From NCBI GenBank assembly GCA_016617855.1, contig JAECUM010006761.1, positions 1-64,000 on the forward strand: 64,000 nucleotides of DNA, written 5' to 3'. A program made the position numbers and the translations under genes. Shown in pieces: positions 58,625 to 64,000 of the stretch. A model generated the notes under the pieces. It had not been told where the DNA came from. It made no database searches and was given only the letters and a program-made list of their open reading frames with translations. Source of the stretch: Megalonaias nervosa (lineage: Eukaryota; Mollusca; Bivalvia; Unionida; Unionidae). Numbering within the stretch: the stretch's first letter is position 1; each line of letters opens with the position of its first letter.

Positions 58625-59010
58625 TCATTGTAAATGGCTGAATTCGATATGCAGGAACCTTTTTCTATGGTGCAAAAAAGGTTACTTTTCTGGGCTGTTC
58701 AACAGCTTCATAAAGATGCAGCTTCATGACTTGTGCTGGATTTGTTGGAGGGAAAATGTTTCCCTTTCGTAGCTGCTCCCCAACATATGGAGTCTGTTTT
58801 CCAGTAGGGTTATCAAGAAGCTGCCTCACATACGTTAGGGGGCTGGAGGTGGTCTCTCCAGGGTAAGAGTATGTATCTCCCTCCACCTGTTATCTGTTCT
58901 CCTAAGGCATTGTGATTGGGTAAGATATTTAAAGAAGAAACCAGTTTCTAAGGTAAAATGTTTCTTCGATAATACTTACCCAATCATAATGCACATGCAC
59001 CCTTCCATCC
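58625..59010 (+). mobile_element. DIRS-type 3' end fragment, copy D
   Basis: Matches the 3' part of DIRS copy C at 45240-45590: aggttacttttctgggctgt/aggttacctttccaggcca, gtgctggatttgttggaggg, agctgctccccaacatatgg + agtctg, ctccctccacctgttat and gattgggtaagatattt...tacttacccaatcataatgc. Only recombinase-downstream and terminal sequence remains. Confidence 0.75.
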
Positions 59011-59589
59011 ATATATTATTAGCAGTTCTTTAGTTTCAATCTTTTGTTTGCATTTATCCATTGATCTATCCATACATCCATTAATTATTAGGAATTCTTT
59101 AGGTTTCAGTATTTTTTATGCATTGATCCATTTGTTTGTTCATCCATCCATATATTATTCACTTTTATTTCTGGAGAAAAACTTATGTCCATTAAATATA
59201 TTTTTGAAGTCCATTAAATATATCCTCATGTTACTGGGCATAGATCTGTTGCTTGTAATCCAGATAAGACACCATCTTTTTGCTTCCCATTGAACTATAT
59301 GATAATTAATGGGACTACCTCATGTTAAACTATAACAGAAATAATAGAGGTTTAACCTCCATTACTTTGTATAGACAGTCCAACACTTTGTATGGAACAT
59401 GTGACATTGGTCAAACACTGTAAGCTTTAAAACTTACATGTACCATCTGCTGATAAAAGGATATTTAAAGTAGATTGGAACATTATGTTTTTATCCACCA
59501 GGTATGGAATATGGTAGGGGATATAACTATTGTTATGTCTGTCTGTCTGTAAACATCTTGTTTTTGGTACATAGGGTTCTTGCTTAAGC
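59011..59589. other. intronic stretch with diverged duplications
   Basis: Phrases like gcattgatccatttgtttgt + tcatccatcca recur at 58338, 59050 and 59130, bracketing the DIRS fragment. No gene is seen. Confidence 0.4.
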
Positions 59590-59900
59590 ACTATAATAAT
59601 TGAAAGTTCTGGATCATAAGGTGTGTGCATAGGTTGGGTAAGAATTGACAGTTCTGTGTCTTATGGTACATGCATAAGCATTAGATAGAATGATAGGATA
59701 CTAGCATAAGCAGTACAAGAATTGACAGCTCTATGTCATAGGGTACTAGCATACATAGTATAAAAACTGACAGCTCTAGGTGATTGGGTACTACCATAAG
59801 CAGTATAAGAATTGACAGTTCTGTATGATAGGGTACTAGCATAAGCAGTACAAGAACTGACAGTTTTGGATCATAGAATATGTGCATAAGCAGTAGAAGA
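59590..59900. repeat. about 45-bp minisatellite, 7 units
   Basis: Units of ctagcataagcagtataaga + attgacagttctgtatgata + gggta. Confidence 0.85.
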
Positions 59901-60544
59901 ATTGAGACGAGTTTTGGGTTATAGGGTACTGTGTTTAAGTTTTAGACCTGCAGTATGTTATCTCTAGATGGGTCTTGTTTTCCTGTCAAGATTATCTAAA
60001 TTGTGTGCAAAGTTTAATCTCTCTGTATGCTGCTTATATTGACCTTTGACCTCATTTTGATCTTAAAAGGGAAAGTCTAAAAGATGACATCTGAATCCAA
60101 TACAGGTGATATTTTCATCTGTAGAAACTGGACCACAAAATGTTTGCATTTTTTGACTTGATTCACACCCACTGAGACACAAGTTTTTTATGTGTACTCT
60201 CTCAGTTAAGAACAATTATCTACCAGAGAAAATCTTGAACATTTTTAAAATAATGTTGTTGATATTTTAAAAAATTGACCCTGTATTTTAAGGATTTCAT
60301 TTTCATTTCATTATTTTTATCTTCAATATTATATACATTTTATAATTTTTGCCATTTATATTTGATCTTGTTGGTCTATATGTTTACATTTATTTCAAAG
60401 GGCTTACATTTTGATTGGCACTGTATACTAGCTAGGATTGTGTTGATATGCTGTTAAACCTGACACATGGATACTTCTAGGGTTGAATGTGTTAATCCTG
60501 ATTATAGTTCGTTCCCTCACAGTACATGTCAAAATCGAAAGTTG

Positions 60545-60749
60545 GCATCAGTGCTAAACATCATTATACACTACCACACTGCAGACATCATAGCAATATG
60601 ACTAAAATTATTAAAGCTACATTAAAAATCAAAATCACACACATTCAAAATCAAAATGTAGACATCAGTCCTATACATCATTATAAACTGCCACTGCAGA
60701 CATCATAGCAATATGATTAAAATTGTTAAAGCTACTTTAAAAATCCAAA

Positions 60750-60780
<31 letters not shown>

Positions 60781-60800
60781 TACACACACACACACACACA
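60545..60800 (+). mobile_element. two SINE 3' tail fragments in tandem
   Basis: The SINE tail (catcagt-ctaaacatcatta, ctgcagacatcatagcaata, aaagctac-ttaaaaatc) occurs at 60545-60645 and again at 60655-60750. The second is followed by CT and CA dinucleotide tracts. Heads are missing, so these are truncated or locally duplicated copies. Confidence 0.8.
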
Positions 60801-60804
60801 TCGC

Positions 60805-60965
60805 CATATCCTCAGTACAACACTGTTATACACTATAGGATCTCCATATCCTAAATACAAGTCTTTCATATACTATAGCATCTCCATATCCTATGATACA
60901 CCACTGTTATATATTGTAGCATCTCCATATCCTACAATACAACACTGTTTTACCCAAATCGAAAC
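60805..60965. repeat. about 40-bp tandem repeat, 4 units
   Basis: Units of atctccatatcctaaataca + acactgttatacactatagc. Confidence 0.8.
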
Positions 60966-61169
60966 AGCATGATACTTTAGTGGCTAATATATGGTACATT
61001 AACATGTTATTAATTTTGGTAATTAGTAATCTCTACCAATTATGGATGAAAAGAGCTGACATAGCAGCCTGTCAACTGTTGAATTTTGCTCAGTGCCTGT
61101 CATCAGTTAGTACAAGTTTGTTATCACTGCTTCTTCTAAACTACTGGGGGTGGAGTGGGGGTCCTAATT

Positions 61170-62340
61170 GAAATGGTGCCCATAAGTCTCATTGACATGG
61201 GGGATTTTACTAAAAGACTTCTTATGATATCTAGTTGTTGTAAATGAAAATGCTGCTAATGTGACAATCTGTATAATTCCTGTGGTGGCTTTCTCGAAAA
61301 TATTGTTATTGCTGTTTTCATGAATGGGTGTTTATATAGACATGGAAGTTTAACTTAAAGACTTCTTTTAATATGTAGTTGATCATGAATGAAAATAGTG
61401 CCAATCAGACTTTCTATATGGCCACCTTGATAGATGTCTTGAGGATCTTGCTGCTTCCTCTGAATAGGTGGTCTTCCAACACAGGGTTTTAATTAAAAAA
61501 CTGTATGCTATGTATTGGGTCCAGTGATGATTAGACATTCATTGTGGCCAACATCATGGTCATGAAAATCTTCTTATCACTTTATTATTGATAATTCTCC
61601 TGAATGGAAAGTCATAGTGGCATGGAGTTTTCATGAAAAGACATTTCGTGGTTGGTTTGGAATAAAAATGGATTCAATCAGACATCCAATATGATAACCA
61701 GCTTGAAAAACCTGTTATTGCTACATGTGGTTAACAGATAGAATTACAAACATGAGATTGTTATTATTTTATCTTAAGAATGGCACTGATTAGACCTACA
61801 ACAGGATGGACAAAGTGACCATCTTAAACATCTTGTCATTAGTCCTCAATAAGGGATGGTCATATTGACATATGGATTTCACTACAACACTTCTCAGTAT
61901 ATATGGGTGGTGTTGAATGAAAATGATGCCAATATTCCTACCAAAATTTGACAAATCCTCTAACAGTTACTTCTCCAGAATCGATGACCCTGTCTACAGT
62001 TTTAATTGAAAATCTTACACATTTCATGCCGTATAAAGTTGTTCCTGTCTTAAGATAATGCTGTTATGACCTCCAAACTATGTGGCTACTAATTTTGAAT
62101 GGATAGTCATATTGACATTGCGATGTCACTAAAACACTATAGCACACTATAGCAATTTGTAGAATGGTGCTCATCTGACCTCCAACATGGCACTATAGTG
62201 GCCATCTTGAAAATATTATAACTAACCCTGTTTGCATGAATTATGTCATTGACATGGGGATTTCACTGAAACTCTTCTTGCAATATTCATTTGGTTAAGA
62301 ATGAATATGGTAGAGATCCAACTATTAACATATCTACAGT
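61170..62340. repeat. degenerate tandem repeat, about 140-bp period
   Basis: Phrases tgacatggggattttactaa + aagacttctt, gaatgaaaat-gtgccaatcaga and ggccatcttgaaaat recur near 61193, 61340, 61478, 61617, 61867, 62115 and 62255. Strong divergence suggests an old array, comparable in period to 11100-12780. Confidence 0.6.
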
Positions 62341-63300
62341 TTTGAAAACCAGACCTTGAGGGTCAGGTCAAAGGTAACTGCTTGCATTTTTGAGCTTCAG
62401 TGACAAATTAAAGTAAACTGAGACCAGACTTTTTATTTAGTTACATTCCAGTATACAATGCTGATAGTCAGCACTCTGATATTGATTTTAAAGTCAGTGG
62501 TCTTTACTCTGGCTTTTAGTTGTACTGGCTTGTGAACATAATAACACAAACAAGTATGAAGGGGTTCTTATTTTTTAACCCTATTTGTAGATATGTACAA
62601 AGAATATTATCCTCATCAGTAACTTCTTTTTCAAGAACTTAATACCTATAGATTAAAGTTAACTTATTATGTGGTTATATTTTGAATTATCTGAGACAGG
62701 TTCAGTGATCTAGTTCAAGGTCCAAAATCATGACAAGGCTTTTTATACAGCTCTTACAGGTATCATCTGAACTCAGATGTAAGAAAATACTTTTTATTAC
62801 CAGATTTGGTATGTGGGAGTTTTTCAGGAATATCAGACATGGTTTCAGTAACTTGCAAGTTAAAAGAAGAAATGGACTGAAGGTGTGTGTATTCCTAGAA
62901 ATATATTTTGGCCAGTGGAGCATTAGCAGTTGCTTTGAGGGTCTCTTGGTATATTTTAATCTAGTTTGCAGATATGTCTGAAGAATATTTTCCAAATCAA
63001 CAACTTCTTTTTCCAAAAGTTGTAAATTTAATCAAGCTTATATGTGGATACATCTTGACCTTGTCTGAGACACATTCATTGATCTTTTCTCCATGATTTC
63101 AAGTTTAAATTAAAAAGTCCTGACAAAGCAATTCATTCTGCACTTACAAGAATCTGCTGAACATGTTAATTCAAAAGGGAAAAAAATATTTTGTTACCAA
63201 ATTTGGTATGTGGGAGTTCCTCTAGAATATTGTATTTGGTTTCAATAGTCAGCAGCCAAAAAGATTCCTAGAGTTTAGTTTCAGAGTTATCATAAAACAG
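62341..63300. repeat. old tandem repeat, about 370-bp period, 2-3 units
   Basis: The segments at 62680-62990 and 63045-63300 share tctgagaca-gttcattgatct, aaagtcctgacaa-gc, cttacaag-atc-gctgaac, and ttaccaaatttggtatgtgg + gagtt. A weaker first unit begins near 62341. Open frames on both strands here are short and lack domains. Confidence 0.6.
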
Positions 63301-63429
63301 AGTAGGTACCAGCTCAATAAATAAGGGTGTCATGCAGTTAATTTCCCACAATTCAGTCTTCACATAAGTCAGTTGTTTGCTGTGGCATGCATAATACCCA
63401 CCTACTATCTATCTATTCTCTTTTTTCAG

Positions 63430-63601
63430 CAAATCTATGTCAGAACAGGTGGAGTACAAGAATGACCCACAGAGTGATAGAACCCTTTATATACTACACA
63501 GATACCACCTCATCAATAATGGACCAAGTCCTCTGATAAATGCTACCATTATTATCACAGTCCCCATTGCCAATAATGACAAGACATTGGCAGTGATCAT
63601 G
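63430..63601 (+). CDS. integrin alpha exon, calf domain
   Basis: Acceptor tattctcttttttcag, donor gtaagc; one base completes the codon opened at 54873, and it ends in phase 0. It reads KSMSEQVEYKNDPQSDRTLY, then ILHRYHLINNGPSPLINATI and IITVPIANNDKTLAVIM. The YxLxNNGPSPL strand is the start of calf-2 in all integrin alpha chains (alphaV: YELRNNGPSS). The rest of calf-2, the membrane helix and the cytoplasmic tail must lie to the right of the window. Confidence 0.94.
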
Positions 63602-63719
63602 GTAAGCTTTTATTAATATTGTTCTTGGGTTTTTTACAGCACCATCAAGAAATATTTGGCTTTTCATATAGTGCTCAGATGTTTCATACAAAATAATATT
63701 AACATTTTGGGGAAAGAAA

Positions 63720-63870
63720 ACTATTTTATGCACAGGATGAACCAGTCCAATATCCAGCACATTAATGTACCAGTCCAGTATCAAATGCAATGATGTACTA
63801 GTCTAGTATGAAGCACAAGGATTTACTAATCCAGTCTCCATGATAAATTATGTACCAGTCCAGAATCCAG
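63720..63870. repeat. about 30-bp tandem repeat, 4-5 degenerate units
   Basis: Units of gtaccagtccagtatccagc + acaatgat in the intron after the calf exon. Confidence 0.75.
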
Positions 63871-64000
63871 CACAAAGATTTTCAGATGAGTGTTATAAGT
63901 ACAGTTAGGGACAATATCAACTTTAGTTCTGCTGATTATATACCAGAAGAGCTTTACTCCATCATTCTTGAGCACAAGATTTTATTGCTGCTCCTTCAGA

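Overview
This window is eukaryotic, AT-rich, intron-dominated DNA, most likely from a mollusc or another lophotrochozoan. The organism is inferred from the repeat content: tRNA-headed SINEs with CA tails, DIRS and Gmr1-like retrotransposons, and many unrelated intronic minisatellites. It is not shown by any marker gene. One host protein-coding gene is recognisable. It is an integrin alpha subunit on the + strand, closest in my reading to the vertebrate alpha4/alpha9 group. The window covers the middle of the gene. The signal peptide and first propeller blades (5') and the end of the legs, membrane segment and tail (3') are not seen.

Supported integrin exons are 9759-9845 (blade 3/4 linker, tentative), 10101-10195 and 16785-16850 (blade 4), 21277-21480 (blade 5), 30573-30699 and 32759-32863 (blade 6), 35894-35989 and 38465-38680 (blade 7 into thigh), 47325-47488 and 51176-51319 (thigh), 52162-52394 and 54571-54873 (thigh/calf), and 63430-63601 (calf). 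From 9759 onward every junction keeps reading phase. A further candidate blade-3 exon lies at 6231-6319. Introns run from about 0.25 to 9 kb.

The introns are crowded with transposons. Three internal DIRS-type (tyrosine-recombinase) retrotransposon copies (6.4-9.6 kb, about 22.6-25.7 kb, 39.2-46.3 kb) and a 3' fragment at 58.6-59.0 kb are all decayed. The 39.2-46.3 kb copy keeps its inverted terminal repeats and carries a nested TA-flanked DNA transposon. A 5'-truncated Ty3/gypsy element (25.69-29.54 kb) has integrase upstream of reverse transcriptase (Gmr1-like order) and is joined directly to broken DIRS sequence. DNA-transposon remains include a pogo/Tigger-like transposase relic (about 14.6-15.0 kb, minus), a 1.65 kb TIR element (17.5-19.2 kb) and palindromic MITEs. 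There are four near-complete SINE copies.

Almost every intron also holds its own minisatellite, with units of about 14 to 145 bp. Two touch splice sites: a 42-bp array starts at the donor of the 10101-10195 exon, and an (AT)n tract replaces the pyrimidine tract before the 52162 exon. No CRISPR array, operon or bacterial feature is present. A 62-base assembly gap lies at 18077-18138.
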